From the NCBI RefSeq assembly GCF_032854445.1, contig NC_088299.1, forward strand, positions 9,291,608-9,355,607: a stretch of DNA of 64,000 nucleotides, read 5' to 3'. The translations under genes were made by a program, and so were the position numbers. This stretch comes from Liolophura sinensis. Taxonomy: Eukaryota; Mollusca; Polyplacophora; Chitonida; Chitonidae. Under the pieces are notes generated by a model, which worked only from the letters and a program-made list of their open reading frames with translations, ran no database searches and was not told where the DNA came from. This document shows positions 38,087 to 53,000 of this stretch, piece after piece; positions within the stretch are counted from its first letter, which is position 1; each line of letters starts with the position of its first letter.

Positions 38087-41000
38087 GTAAATAAATAAAT
38101 AAATAAAATTCTGGCATTGGGAAGTGTTTCTGGATATCTCTGTATTACACCAACTTTATTTTGCCAATCCAGTGCCTCATTACCTCAGATTTTCAGAGAC
38201 CAGGCTTGTAAAGTGAAAATCCTGTCACTAAATTGGAAATGCTGATACAATGAATGAACACATGGTTATGGTTTAACACCACATTAGCAATATAAATAAT
38301 TCCGCCATATCGTGACGAGAACATGTCAGAACCAGGAAACTGCTATCTATCAACACGGAAAGATTAGAAGATGTCGTGAGATGGATTCTTACAGTGACTG
38401 TTTGACACACATATTACAATTTTTTTCCCCAGGTGATGTACGACTGTTATAATGGTACACTGTGTTACATCTTAAGTTTAGCATTTTTTTTTTTAAAGTG
38501 ATTCATTGATTCAATCACCTTAGAGGCCTACTTAGTGGTTTTTTTTTGTAAGGTCTGCTGAATTTCTTATCAGAAAAACTTGAGTGTTGGCCTTGACAGT
38601 ATCTTTTGAAGGCCTCTAAGTGTTCATGAAAATGCATTTTTACATCCAATCTTCAGATGAAATGCAGTAATTTAGTTTAAATTTATAGACTATCAAGAAA
38701 ATGTCTTACCCAATCAGTGGACCCAAACATGATTAAGTCCAGAGGGTCGCCTGACAAAACACCATCAATTATGGTTAGTGAATGACAGGTTGCCATAGCG
38801 ATGAGTAGAGGAGAGCCGGACAGTTTCTCTAAGCTGGAATGATGCTGGTCAAACCTAGATCAAAGGGAAATAAGTTATGAGCATGACAATCTTGGAACAA
38901 AAACATAACAAAACACAAACTACACCTGAGTGCACCAAAATGAAGAAAAGAAACAAACTCACTACACCTGAGAACTCCAAAACGAAGAGAAGTCACAAAA
39001 GTGTACAGACTTACATGGCATTTCGTACAGGGACCACTCCCTGGAAGTCTAGGCCATCTTCAGTCAATGTACCAGTCTGTAAGAGAGAAATTCCAGTCTA
39101 TGGAACAACCATACACCTACATGTAGGAATGACACCTTGATAAACAACCACGGCCCAGTTTCACAAAGCAGTGTACAAGATATTTTTATCCTACATTTGT
39201 TGTATGATATTTTATACGTCACTCTTAACGTACCATCGTTCTTTATGTGCCATTATTGTATATGTATGGCATCTTCGTGAACCTGGGCCCTCGACTTTAT
39301 GAAAGCATTGTCAAAAATAATTGTAGAAAGACACAAATGAGCAAGTTACAAATCATAATGTAGGCCTACATGCATATCTGAGTCAAACATTTGAACAGCC
39401 TGAAGACACTGAGTGTAGGTCAAGACTAAACTTAGATTTAATGATCAAATAAAGCATAAAACTGAACTAAAGTCAGCCTTCAGACTTTTACGACCCCTCT
39501 TGAGTTTTGAGTCTGTGGTTGACTCTGCTTATATACACAATGGTAGGGCGCTTAAAAGATGGCTGTAAGAGGGTTTTATGTTATTTTTATGTTAAGAGGC
39601 AGTGAGAGCGTAAAATGAAAGAACCCTAGCTATTTAAATTCATAAGATTGTAGACGTACTAATAACTGGACGTGAACAAGCCATACATATTTAAAGTGAC
39701 AACTCTAACAGACAATGAGGTCTGAACTAATGATGTGTATTTATAGTGACAACTCTACCAGACGATGAGGTCTGAGCTAATAATGAGCATTTAAAGTGAC
39801 AACTCTAACAGACGATGAGGTCTGAACTAATGATGTGTATTTAAAGTGACAACTCTACCAGACGATGAGGTTTGAACTAATGATGTGTATTTAAAGTGAC
39901 AACTCTAACAGACGATGAGGTCTGAACTAATGAGGAGTATTTAAAGTGACAACTCTAACAGACGATGAGGTCTGAACTAATGATGTGTATTTAAGGTGAC
40001 AACTCTAACAGACGATGAGGTCTGAACTAATGAGGAGTATTTAAAGTGACGACTCTAACAGACGATGAGGTTTGAACTAATGATGAGTATTTAACGTGAC
40101 AACTCTAACAGACGACGAGGACTGAGCTAATGATGTGTATTTAAAGTCACATCTCTAACAGATGACGAGGACTGAGCTAATGATGTGTATTTAAAGTGAC
40201 AACTCTAACAGACGATGAGGTTTGAACTAATGATGTGTATTTAAAGCGACAACTCTAACAGACGACGAGGTCTGAACTAATGATGAGTATTTAAAATGAC
40301 AACTCTAACAGACGACGAGGACTGAGCTAATGATGTGTATTTAAAGTGACACCTCTAACAGATGACGAGGACTGAACTGATGATGTGTATTTAAAGTGAC
40401 AACTCTAACAGATGACGAGGACTGAACTGATGATGTGTATTTAAAGTGACAACTCTAACAGATGATGAGGTCTGAACTAATGATCTGTATTTAGGTGACA
40501 GCTCTAACAGACAATGAGGTCTGAACTAATGATGTGTATTTAAAGTGACAACTCTAACAGCCGATGAGGTTTGAACTAATGATGTGTATTTTAAGTGACA
40601 ACTCCAACAGACGACGAGGTCTGAATGATGTGTATTTATAGTGACAACTCTAACAGCCGATGAGGTCTGAACTGATGATGAGTATTTGAAGTGACGACTC
40701 TAACAGATGATGATGTTTTAACTAATAATATGTACTTAAAGTAACAATTATAACAGATAATTACGTTTTATCTAATAATATCTATTAGAAGTAACAAATG
40801 CAACAGACAATAACATTTGAACTGATAATATATATTTAAAGTGACAACTGTAACAAATAATGACGTCTTCACTAATAATATGTATTTGAAGTAACAACTG
40901 TAACAGATAATGAGGTTTGAACTAATAATATGTATTTAAAGTAACAACTGCAACAGATAATTTTTTTTTTTTTTTTTTTGATTGGTGTTTTACGCTGTAC

Positions 41001-44000
41001 TCAAGAATATTTCACTTATACGACGGCGGCCAGCATTATGGTGGGCGGAAACCGGGCAGAGCCCGGGGGAAAGCAACAGGTAATGACATTTTAACTAATA
41101 ATATGTATTTAAAGTGACAACTGTAACAAATAATAACATTTTACCTAATAATATGTATTTAAAGTAAGAACTGTAACAGATAATGAGGTTTGGATAATGA
41201 GGTTTTGAATCACTTAATCCTCTTACAGCTTACCTTGTCAAAACAGACAACATTCAGACTTCCGCACACATTGATACTGCGCGGACTGATGCAGTAAATG
41301 GCATTACGCTTGAGACGCGCCTGTGCAAAGACGATACCAACTGTCATGGCTGCCGGCAGTGCCGGAGGAACAGCGATTGTGATGAGATCCAGAGCACGGA
41401 TGACGACATCAGAAGCGTCATTCCCTCGACGCACCTGTTAACACATATTCAGATTTTTTTTAAAAGCTGTTCGGCTTTTGAGGCCTCTAAAATTAAACAC
41501 TACCATTACCTAAAACCACAAGAGGGGATAAAACCTTTGAAAATCAGAAATTCACAAAAATACAGAGCAGCTACAGATACATGTCGTTTCACTGATCAAA
41601 ACATCATTTGAAAATGTATACATGGTCAAAAGGTAGTCTATAAAGATAGCTGAACATGTACTGACACCATGATAACACATAACTTTGAAATTGGTGAAAT
41701 TTTCATATTTATTCATTTGATTGGAGTTTTACGCCATACTCAAAAATATTTCACTAGGAGGAAACCAGGCAGAGCCTGAGGGAATCCCACGACCACCCGC
41801 AGGTTGTTGCCAGACCTTCCCATTTATAACTGGAGAGGAAGCAAACATGAGCTGGACTTGAACTCACAGCGACAGGCATCTGGGTCATTACGCTGCGCGA
41901 GCACGCTAACCAACTGAGCCACTGAAATTTTTATATAATTTAAGTGAAAACATATTAGACATAACATTTGTGAGTGGTAAAGACATATTCTGGTCAGAAC
42001 AATGTTCTTCTCTGATGTGTAGAGTGACAAACCTGTTTTCGTGTGAAACTAAACCCCTTTCAGTTCCCCTGATTGTTTGTCAGTTACTGTAAAGTACTTA
42101 TTATTTGCTGGAATTTATTTTTGCGGATTTACTCCAAAAATATGCTTGCGGGAATTAATTTTCACCTATTTAATCAAGGGAATACTGAAAAAAATCTTCA
42201 AAAGGCATCATCGTGGGTGGCTTTAATCCACCTTTGTTTCCTGTGCTGTTGCCAATCCTCGTGATCTGGATCAGAGATTAAAACAATGGGGGATGGATTA
42301 ACACTATTGAAGAAAATTACTTTCGCACCTATCGTGAGCAGTATTCAAAAAGGTGTCACTTTTTTCGAGCCTTTGAAGAGTACTTTTAATCAACTGGCAG
42401 AGTGACTCGTCACCCTCTAAGCAGTTCAACGCAAAGCGGGAATCAAAATTGTTTGTACTAGCCATTTATTATTTATCAAGCAACATGCTTAGTTTTGCAC
42501 TGTTTTCGGCTTTGTGGCCGGAGAGAAACCGCAAACATTGCCGTAGCTGTCAAACAACCACTGCGTTGTTGTACACACTTCAGAGTTTGTTAGAAGCTCA
42601 CTCATTGGTCCACAGGAGAGACACAGCCAATGGCACAGTGTGTACCAAAGCAACATTCATTGGAAGCCAGCAAGTGTTGGTATCTGCTTTTCTTTCACTT
42701 TACCAGCATACCGAAAATTGATCAACTAATGACGAATTAAGCCACACTTTATTTTCCACCCACCAAGCCTTAGAACCAGAATTTGTGTATACATCTTTTA
42801 ATAAGACTGAAAGCCTAATTTTTCCTTCCTGCTGCTAAAACTGTTTTTTTTCGCCCTCAAATGTCAGCGAACTGTTGTGTGTGCGCCTTGCATTAGGGTT
42901 TACACTTTATGTAAGCTTAGTGAACGTGTTAACAACCATTTCACAAATTCAATCCACTGACCTTGAAAAATAGTCAAGGTTTCGAACAATCAACAAAGTG
43001 AATGAGTGAGTGCTTGGGGTTTAACATCGTACTCAATAATTTTTCAATCATATGACGACAAAGGAATCATTAGGGTGCTTGTACGTGTAATGCGCCTCCT
43101 TGTTGCAGGACGGATTTCCACCGCTCTTTTATTTAGTGCTGCTCCACTGAGACGACTCACCGAAGGCAAGTAAGCCGTCCCACCCGAGCTATTATACCGA
43201 TACGGGTCAACCAGTCGTTGCACTATCCCCTTCATGCTGAACGCCAAGCGAGGAAGTTATAACTTCCTCTTTTAAAGTCTTAGGTGTGACTCGATCAAGG
43301 ATTGATCCTGGATCTACCAGTCCCGAAGCGGCAATCAACAAAGAGTAAGTGTGGAGTATGTTCAGTGAAAAATGAGACTGTTCATGGAATAAGGCTATAA
43401 TATAATCTTACCATAAGAACAACAGTGTAGATGAAGCCCAGCGCTGAAATTCCAGCAAGGACACCAATAAACAAGTAAGTGTCTCTGTTGAATTTGAAGT
43501 CCACTGGCTTAGGATAGAGAATAGAACGAACCAGGTCACCTTTTGCAGTGGAAAAACCTGATGAAAGAAAGGAAAACAGAATTAACACCCAGTTCTTTTT
43601 CTTCAATTTTTCCCATTCTGACTTAAATTATCTGCCACATCTATCACACTTATTTACTCAAAACAAATCACATTAAAAGGCTCTACAATAAAACTGAGTG
43701 AATTCCCATGTTGTGTCATCCTTCAGGCAATACAGCGCAGTTCCAGCTTATGTGCAGTCCAATTTGCATCAGTGAAAGTTTATTTCACTGGGTACTTCCA
43801 AACATGGAACATCAGGCTACTGCCACAAGTCATACGGATGAAAATATAGTCACTTGCTAGAGGCTGTGTCCATAAGCCTTTTATCAGAAAAATATTGCGG
43901 AAAAAAACAATTTTAACGCATATTATAAAGGAGTAATGTCACTCAATGTGTACTAGGCTATACTCCACCATACATGTATTCTTGACAGGTTCAAGGATTT

Positions 44001-47000
44001 GTTCTTTGTCACTAAGGAGTTATTTGCCCTTGTTATATTTATTTATCTATTTATTTATGTCACTCAATGGAGGTTGATGCCGTACTCAAGAATGCTTTTC
44101 GTCACTTATACGACAACACCAGCATTATGGTGGGAGGAAAACCTGGCTCTGAGACGGCCAGGACTGTCCATTAGTTGCTGACAGAGCTATCCGCCAGAGG
44201 ACTGAAGAGGGAGAGGACATGAGCGTGACTTGAATTCTTGCTATAATCCTGACGTTTACAAACCTGTTCTAATAACCACGGCAAGGACTTTTTGGTTGTC
44301 ATAGTAACGTGTTTGGATGACGTGAGTTCCACAGAAGAGCGTGTGACGGGAGTGCTCTTTGATGTTGTAGGGGAGATCTTGTGCGGAGAGGCCCCTGGGG
44401 TTGGGGATTGGGGTCTTCGTCACAGGTACACTTTCGCCTGGAACACAAACAATCTCAGTTAAATAGTCCCAGCCGAGTTTTACATGGCTTCAAAATTCAA
44501 ACTTGCCGAACTACAGTAAATTGACAGAATCTTAAAAATTGCACTCTAAAGGTTGTTCCAATCTGGTCAGAGGTAACTTCAAAGAGTCTATCGTTGAGAA
44601 ATGCCACTAATCAAATTTAGAGGTGTTCAAAAATATGGTAAAATCTGATGTACTCATTGCCAGTGTGCATGAAGAAATACACCTACTGCATCAAGTTTTC
44701 ATGTTAAGATTTCATTGGTTTCAAATTTCCTCAGTACTGATACATGTGAATAACCTGCTATGGTACTGTAATTGCATTACTCTAAGTATGGAATTTACGA
44801 TTTTGTTTTCACTCTATTGAATGAACACTTCCGTGAATTCTACATTCCACCTTTTTTCACCTTCTAAGACAATTTACTTGGATTTTCAATTTTTTACCTG
44901 TCAACATGCTCTCGTTGACGATGACGTTGCCACTGAGCAAAACCGCATCACACTGCATCACGCAGCCATTCCGCGGTATCTCTATCACATCCCCAGGAAC
45001 CAAGTCTTCAGAGGAGAGATCTTCAAACACTGAGGTGAAAAAAAGAACATGCCTTTTACATGGGTGATATCCATATATTCTGGGCTTTAATTTCTCAAGT
45101 ACAACACTGGCTTGGCCAGGTGTACAGGTAGAGGAAATCAAGTGTGCTTGGAGGAAACCATCAACCTTCACTCTATACCTGACAAGCCTTCTGATTTAAG
45201 GCTGCCACAGAAAGGGCCAAGCCTGGATTTGAACCTGCAACCTAACTTGTCAAGTGCCTGATATTTGCAGAGAGCCAGTGGTTTAACCATCTGAGCCAGC
45301 TCTGAGTTCTCAAGTACAACAGACTCAAAACAGGGAACAAATCACAGTCATCTTTCAAGAGATTTCGCTCTTTTGAAGGAAACTTTTTGTGAAGGACAAC
45401 TGATATCTACAATACAAGGTCATCTCAATACAAAAAAAATGACAGACTGTACACTGATTTCACCCAGAGAATGATTCAGGACTAGTTATTTGCAAATTAG
45501 TTTAAGTCCACCTGGGGTCACCCAAAGAACAAAGAACTGTAAGTTATGAATTAATAAAACACATGAGTTTGTTACAGCCCACCTTCATCCCCTCGACAAA
45601 CTGTCATGACCGTGGAGGAGGTAATCGTGTTCCGCAGTGCCCTCTGCATCTAAACATTGGAAAGGGACAAAAAATATGTCACATATTTGTGGTCTCTGTG
45701 CTAAAATTTAACCACTCATAGTTTATTATTTATATTAAAATACACGTAGCTCTCGAGTAAGTGGCATCATACTGACTTGAAGAAGCAAACAAAAGTGAGC
45801 ATAATTTACCACAAAAGAGGGTATAATTTACCACAAAAATAGAAAAATAACAAGGTGACACCAGTTTTATTTCCTGTTTTACAAGAAACTGAAACACCCC
45901 AAAAGAAGGAACAAAAATAAAACTAAAAATCTGCCTATTCCTTTGTCAGATCTTGATGTTTTTGCTATTTTCCGTTTTTTTCAAAGCTTTCCTATAATGC
46001 AAATATGTCTTCAAACAGGACAAATAGACAGTCCACATTTCACTCAAATCAGGCGATTTTTACTTTCATTTTGTTACCCTCCTCCAACATCGGGAAAAGA
46101 TTTATTGCACTCATAAAATAACAATTTAAATTAATGTCATGTAAGCATAACAAAAACTGGACTGACAGTAACATGTTTGAATGTTTCCTGACTATCAAGT
46201 AAATTATCACATTACATCTACATAGTATTATTATCCTCTAATCCAAAACTATTTGTTGAACTGACTTTCAGAATGCAGCATTTCTAGAGTGCATGGGTTA
46301 TTTGGACAGAAATCTGAGATGCCAGGCAGATGAGAGGAAATTGCAAATGTATAGGAACACAAACATCAAATGAATAAAAACTATGGAATATGAAAACACC
46401 ATAAAAATAACACAACCCACCTTCCTTGTCTGGTAGATTGTGGTAGAAAGGGAGATAACTGAGATCACAACAATTGTGGAGGCATAGTAGTAATATTCGT
46501 CAGCAAACCACAGAGAACAGCTGAACACTTGAAACACATAGAATGGATTAAGGGCCTAAAAAACACAGAAACAAAGACTTCAATCACAGTAATTCTTTAT
46601 AATTAATTCTGTCTATTTATGAATCTGCTTGGTCAATAGTGGACTGAGACCCTCAAAATTACTTACAACTTAGGTCATATTTATTTATATTATTTGATTG
46701 GTGTTTAATGCCGTACTCAAGAATATTTCACTTATACGACGGCGGCCAGGATTATGGTGAGTGGAAACCGGGCAGGGGTGGGAGGTGGGGGTGGTGTGAG
46801 GGTGAAAGACTCCTGGGTCATTACGCTGTGCCAGCGCACTAACCAACTGAGTCACAAAGGCCCCAACTTGGGTCTTGTAGATTCGTGTATATTATACCAA
46901 AACCAAAAACAGTCTTTCAACATCTGCAAGTTTTTAAGCGTCATTTACAAGCTTTCCGCCCTCATGAGAAAGGCCCTGGCATGAGGGATGAAAGCTCATG

Positions 47001-50000
47001 AAAGCTGGGACTAATATACATGTAGTCTCAGATACAAGAAAAGCTTTTTTGAAAGAAGTAATTAATTCACACGTATTTGATCCTGGTCATGTTTATGATG
47101 GACAGAATGTACTTTCTCGCCCAAACTTGTTTATTTTAATGTTGGTTAAATTCCTACCCAAGAATTCATTTGATTATCTAAGAGTAATAATAGCAGGGGA
47201 ACCACACTTCAGTAAATTGTAACCAAAATTTCACTTGATACATGATTATGAAAACATTACAAGCAAGGGAAACTTCAACAAACTTAGACAAGTATGATTT
47301 CAATTTCATAAATATGTCTGTTATCCACTTGAACAAGTGTGTTTTAGGGGGAAAAAATGAACTCATTTTATACCAAAACATTACTTACATATTTCCCATA
47401 TGCAGATGTCACTATTATTTTTATTCAATATTACTATTATTGTCATCCAATTTTTAATTTCAATGTTCAGCCAGAGTGATTTATAATTAAACTTAGGTTA
47501 TGACAAAGTAAAAAGAGGAAATTCATTCCCATTTTATATCTGTACAATACCCAGGTCACATGTCACTGTTTGGAGAGCAATTGACCAGGATTTCTTCCTT
47601 GTTGGCATGTATACATTAAAGCGGTTTTGCAAATTTTGTACATTTTAAATTAAAGAAGCTATACCGGAGATTTTTGTCCAAAAATCCATATGTGCTAATC
47701 AAATCAAATGTTTAGTACAATGTATTTAAAAAGAATAGCTCAAAATATTCCATTTCAGCAAATATCAGACTCACATCTGTACGAGATATTGTGTTAAAAA
47801 GATTATACAGTTTGAAAAAGTAATAATGATGACCTTCAAAAATTTTAGGAGATTTAATACCAATTTTGAATGGTAACACATGCAGACGAGGCTGATGTTT
47901 TGTGAAAGGTAATTATTTCAGTTATTCTAAAATAACAGCCAAAACTTGGATAAAAAGTCAAAAAATTGGATATGCACTTATTGCTATTTGGGCAAAAAAG
48001 CCCTGGCATAACCTGTTTAATATCTGAGATACTTGAAATTTTACATGGAACAAGTGTCAGACCTGTGCAATTAGAAGTTCTTCTAATTTTTGGGACACCT
48101 AGTCTGCTCATTTAGCAAAGAATTAGCACAAAAATTAGAAGAATTAGGGTAATTAAATCATGGGCTGTTGCCAAACTCTTCGATGTTGTTGCACAGGCAT
48201 ACATTTCCACGTGCTTTTCTTTGTGCCATACATGACCCATATTTATAAAGCAATCTGAATCACTGAATCATCAGGCTTTGGAGGATCAAAGACTGACATT
48301 CTCACCTGCTGGAAAAGTAACACAAGGATAGGTGTGACGTGTACCGCAATCATGTTGTTGCCATACAAGAGACGTCTGAAACAACAACAACAACAAAATT
48401 GTGACTTTTACGATTAACTAGAAGAATTTGACACTCTAATGAAACATATACCACTGCTCTACCAAAAGTACGTCATCAGAAATGCCTATTTATTTATTTA
48501 CTTGACATGTGTGTTACACTGTTTTCAAAAATATTTCACTTTATACCAAGGCCACCAGCATTATGGTGGAAGGAAACCGGGCAGAGCCCAGTGGAAACCC
48601 ACGACCATCTGCAGGTTGTTGACGTACCTACCCACGTACAACTAGACAGTAAGCTGGCATGAGCTGAACTTGAACTCACAGCCACCATATGAGAGGCTCC
48701 TGGGTCATTGCGCTGCGCTGGTGTGCTATGCCCACTGGCCACGGAGGCTCCAGAAATGACTATATTTATTTATTTGATTGGTGTTTTACGCTATTCTCAA
48801 GAATATTTCACTTATACGACGGCGGCCAGCATTATGGTGGGTGGAAACCGGGCAGAGCCCTCGGGAACCCACGACCATCCGCAGGTTGCTGCAAGCCCTC
48901 CCACGTATGGCCGGAGAGGAAGCCAGCATGGAAATGATTAAATCAGTCAGGTACATGACTACATATAAAAGTGAATGCTAACATGCAATCCCAAATATGT
49001 TATTGCAAGCTAAACACCTCTACAACAAACTCAAACTTTACCTAAATAATACTTGTTACTATGTATATACTCACTTTCTGTACTGTTCCACATAACTCAA
49101 TCCTTTGCACGCATGGAAGTAAGAGCAACTGGTGTTCATGTCAAGTCCACTGCAGAGACAAACAGAGAGAATGTACATCTTGAACTTTTTGAACTACTAA
49201 GGGTTTTTTCCAGTGAAATTTATGCCTACAATCATTGTGAAAATGACTCCAAAAATGATTTCTTTGTCACGAATGATGCAACCTTCAAAGAAACTGTTCT
49301 GATTATTTCTCTACACCCCACAGTTCTCTCAGAAGGTTTCAAAATGTTGGTTGCAGTGGCAGTTGAAAAGGTTGAAGAATTATGACTCCGTAATATACAA
49401 ACACAAAAACAAGACAAGAGCACCATCTTGTATCACGCACACTTTACAGGGAGTGTATGTAATACATGTAACACTGCGCAAAACCCATTAAGATTTGTGA
49501 CTTTACTCCTCTAAAGGTACATGTGTACTTAAGCTTCCTCGGCTACCAAAAACACTTGAATATCAGAGCCCCGAGAACATCTGTTTTTCAAAGCTCCACA
49601 GATACTTCAGCTTCTTACACCAAGCACACTTGCTAGACCCTGGAAAACATTTGTTTTATTGCTCCATAGATACTTCAGCTTCTTACACCAAGCACACTTG
49701 CTAGACCCTGGAAAACATTTGTTTTATTGCTCCACAGATACTTCAGCTTCTTACACCAAGCACACTTACTAGACCCTGGAAAACATCTGTTTTTCATTGC
49801 TCCATAGATACTTCAGCTTCTTACACCAAGCACACTTGCTAGACCCTGGAAAACATCTGATTTTCATTGCTCCATAGATACTTCAGCTTCTTACACCAAG
49901 CACACTTGCTAGACCCTGGAAAACATCTGATTTTCATTGTTCCATAGATACTTCAGCTTCTTACACCAAGCACACTTACTAGACACGGGGAAAACATCTG

Positions 50001-53000
50001 ATTTTCATTGCTCCATAGATACTTCAGCTTCTTACACCAAGCACACTTGCTAGACCCTGGAAAACATCTGATTTTCATTGCTCCATAGATACTTCAGCTT
50101 CTTACACCAAGCACACTTACTAGACACGGGAAAACATCTGTTTTTAAGTGCTCCACAGATACCTCAGTTTCTTACACCAAGCACACTTACTCGACTCTGG
50201 AAAACATCTGTTTTTCATTGCTTCAAAGATAATTCAACTTCTTACTTGACCCTGGAAAACATCTGTCTTGATCGCTCCACAGATACTTTAGCTTCTTACA
50301 CCACATGCATTTACTAGACTATGGAAAACATCTGTTTTCATTGCTCTACAGATACTTCAGTTTCTTACACCATGCGCACTTTCATGTACTTGACCCTGAA
50401 AAACATCTGTTTTACATTGTTCCACAGATATTTCAGATTCTTACACCAAGTACACTTACTAGACCCTGGAAAACATTTGTTTCTCATTGCTCCATAGATA
50501 CTTCAACTTCTTACACCAAGCACACTTACTAGACCCTGGAAAACATTTGTTTCTCATTGCTCCATAGATACTTCAGATTCTTACATCAAGCACACTTACT
50601 AGACCCTGGAAAACATTTGTTTCTCGTTGCTCCATAGATACTTCAGCTTCTTACACCAAAAGAACCGCAGCAGTGACTCATCCTTCTGAAAGGGCAAAAT
50701 ATTCAGATAATAGACAATTGGTTTCCACAAAAATTACAGCAGAAAGCATTTTAATGATGTTACTATGTTTAATATACAGGTGACCTGATAACATAAAATG
50801 AAAAATCTGAAATACAGCTAACAAATTCTAAAGCTTAATTCAGGGAGCCCTGTTTTTCAATTTAGCCTCTGGTAAACAGTTACTAAATTACAATACAAGT
50901 TTTTCATCAATAAAATATGAATCAATTCTACTGTCAAAACAAACACTGGAACAGATGGATATGTACAAATTATTTTATTGATATGTCATTATTTAAAGTT
51001 CTCACAAGTGCTTGCAGAAGTCAAACATGTAGTTTAGATAATCCAAGAATTTATACCCATAAATCTGTTCCTGACCAATATTATATTATGTTAATTAAAA
51101 ATAATAATATCCAGGTAGCTAAACAACAAAATAAAGATCAGCATTCTGAAAGGTAAACTGGGAAACATGAAAACAGCCCTAAAATCTAATGATTTCAGAA
51201 CAATGTAAATGTACAACAAACACAAGACTTGTGGCAAAATACATTTATCTATATATTATTTTACTCAAGAATATTTCACTTATACGACGGCAACCAGAGC
51301 CCGAGAGAAACCCACAACCATCCACAGGTTGCCGTCAGACCTTCCCATATCAGAAAATATATTACAGCATCATGCATGAGAAGATTTGATAAAAAGCAGA
51401 CAGGCAAAGCAGAATTCAAACAGATGTTCACAAGTATTAGTAATGATTAATAGATATATATATACATATATATATATACACCATCAACCGAGTTACATGT
51501 ACAGTGGACAGAAAGTGTTTTAATCCTTAATCCTGTTGTATTCGTGCATAAACCAGGATTCTGCTGGCGGACTCAACCTCCCCTAAGCCTGGTCAACTTG
51601 CACTGATGTCATGTTATTGTGTGTTAATGGGATTGCAACATAGTATTCTCTACATGTAAGTAATTCTACACCAGTGACGTCTAATAAATTGGACAGAACA
51701 TCACGGCATTTTTCTTAGCTAATTCTGCTTAAGCCATGGTGCTAGGGGGCGTGTAATTTGCTACTACATGTATTTATTCATTTACATGAACAGCTGGAAT
51801 AAAACTCTGACTGAAGTAAACTGACAACTGGCCATTATTCAGGGTTATGTGTAACCATTTGCCAGTTATCACACAGCCGTGGGCTGCTCTGGTTTTACAC
51901 TCTGTGCGGTGTGTCTTTATTTATATTGTATTCCTGCATAGATCAGGATTCTGTTGGCAAACAAAGCATCCCTGGGGCCTGGTCAGTTAATGTGATTTTG
52001 ACACAGCTTTCTACAGGAGGTGTAATGCTCCACCATTGATGTCTAACAAATTGCAATGAACAGCACTGCATTTTTTTTTTTACCTAATTCTGCTTAAGCC
52101 ATGGTAAGCTAAGGGGCATGTAATTTGCTACTATGTAAGCTTTCACAAGAACAGTTAGAATGAAACCTATCTAAGGTAAACTGACAAAGAGGCCATGTTT
52201 CACTGGTTACCTGTGACCATTTGCCAGCTATCACACTATCATCGCTGCTCTGATTTTACTCTCTATGCTGTACGTCTTTAATTATATTATAACATATAGT
52301 TCACTGTACAATTTCCAGTATGTGTACCTTAAGGTCACGCAAGACTTTAGCCTGTTACCAATGGCAGGATCGTGGTTTACCAAGATTGCCTTGTTTAATT
52401 TTGATTACAAAAATGCAATTAGTTTCAATTTTGTGTGTGTACATGAGTACATACCATGTAATCATCACAGCCAGGTACTTGGAGGCAGATAAATTTATAT
52501 CTGTGCCATATGATCAATATTAATGAAAACATACAATGCCCAAATATCATCTAAACAGATCAGTATATAAATGTACTATCAAATGTTTACAAGCAGTTAG
52601 AAAAAAAAATCTAAAATTTATTAATAACTGAAGTATTGTGGAGAAGCTGAAATTTTGGCAAGCTGATATACAAAACATGTACCGTAATCAAACAGCGTAA
52701 GTACATTGAATTGGGGACAGTACTAAAGTAGAAATAATGTTGTTAGACCAGCGAAACCACAATGCATCAGAAAGAAACAACGTGTGATAAATCATAAGAC
52801 TACCGACTTTGCAAAACCATGTCCAAGATATATGCAGATGTCAAAGAGTGCAAGACTGTTAGATGTGTACTCTACCTCCCCCTGCACCAAGACACCCCCA
52901 TTGAACAAGTTCTCTCATTCCTCTATCTTTTCGCATACCAAATACCAACTTTCAGTCAGATTTATGCATCTTTACAATTTGATTTTGAAGACAAAACTAC

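Noticed and set aside
41210-41434. Possible start codon at 41434
   Set aside because: It is a GTG valine at an exon boundary; upstream exons continue in frame.
49053-49385. 110-residue plus-strand ORF overlapping exon 5
   Set aside because: Antisense to a confirmed ATPase exon, with no recognisable domain.
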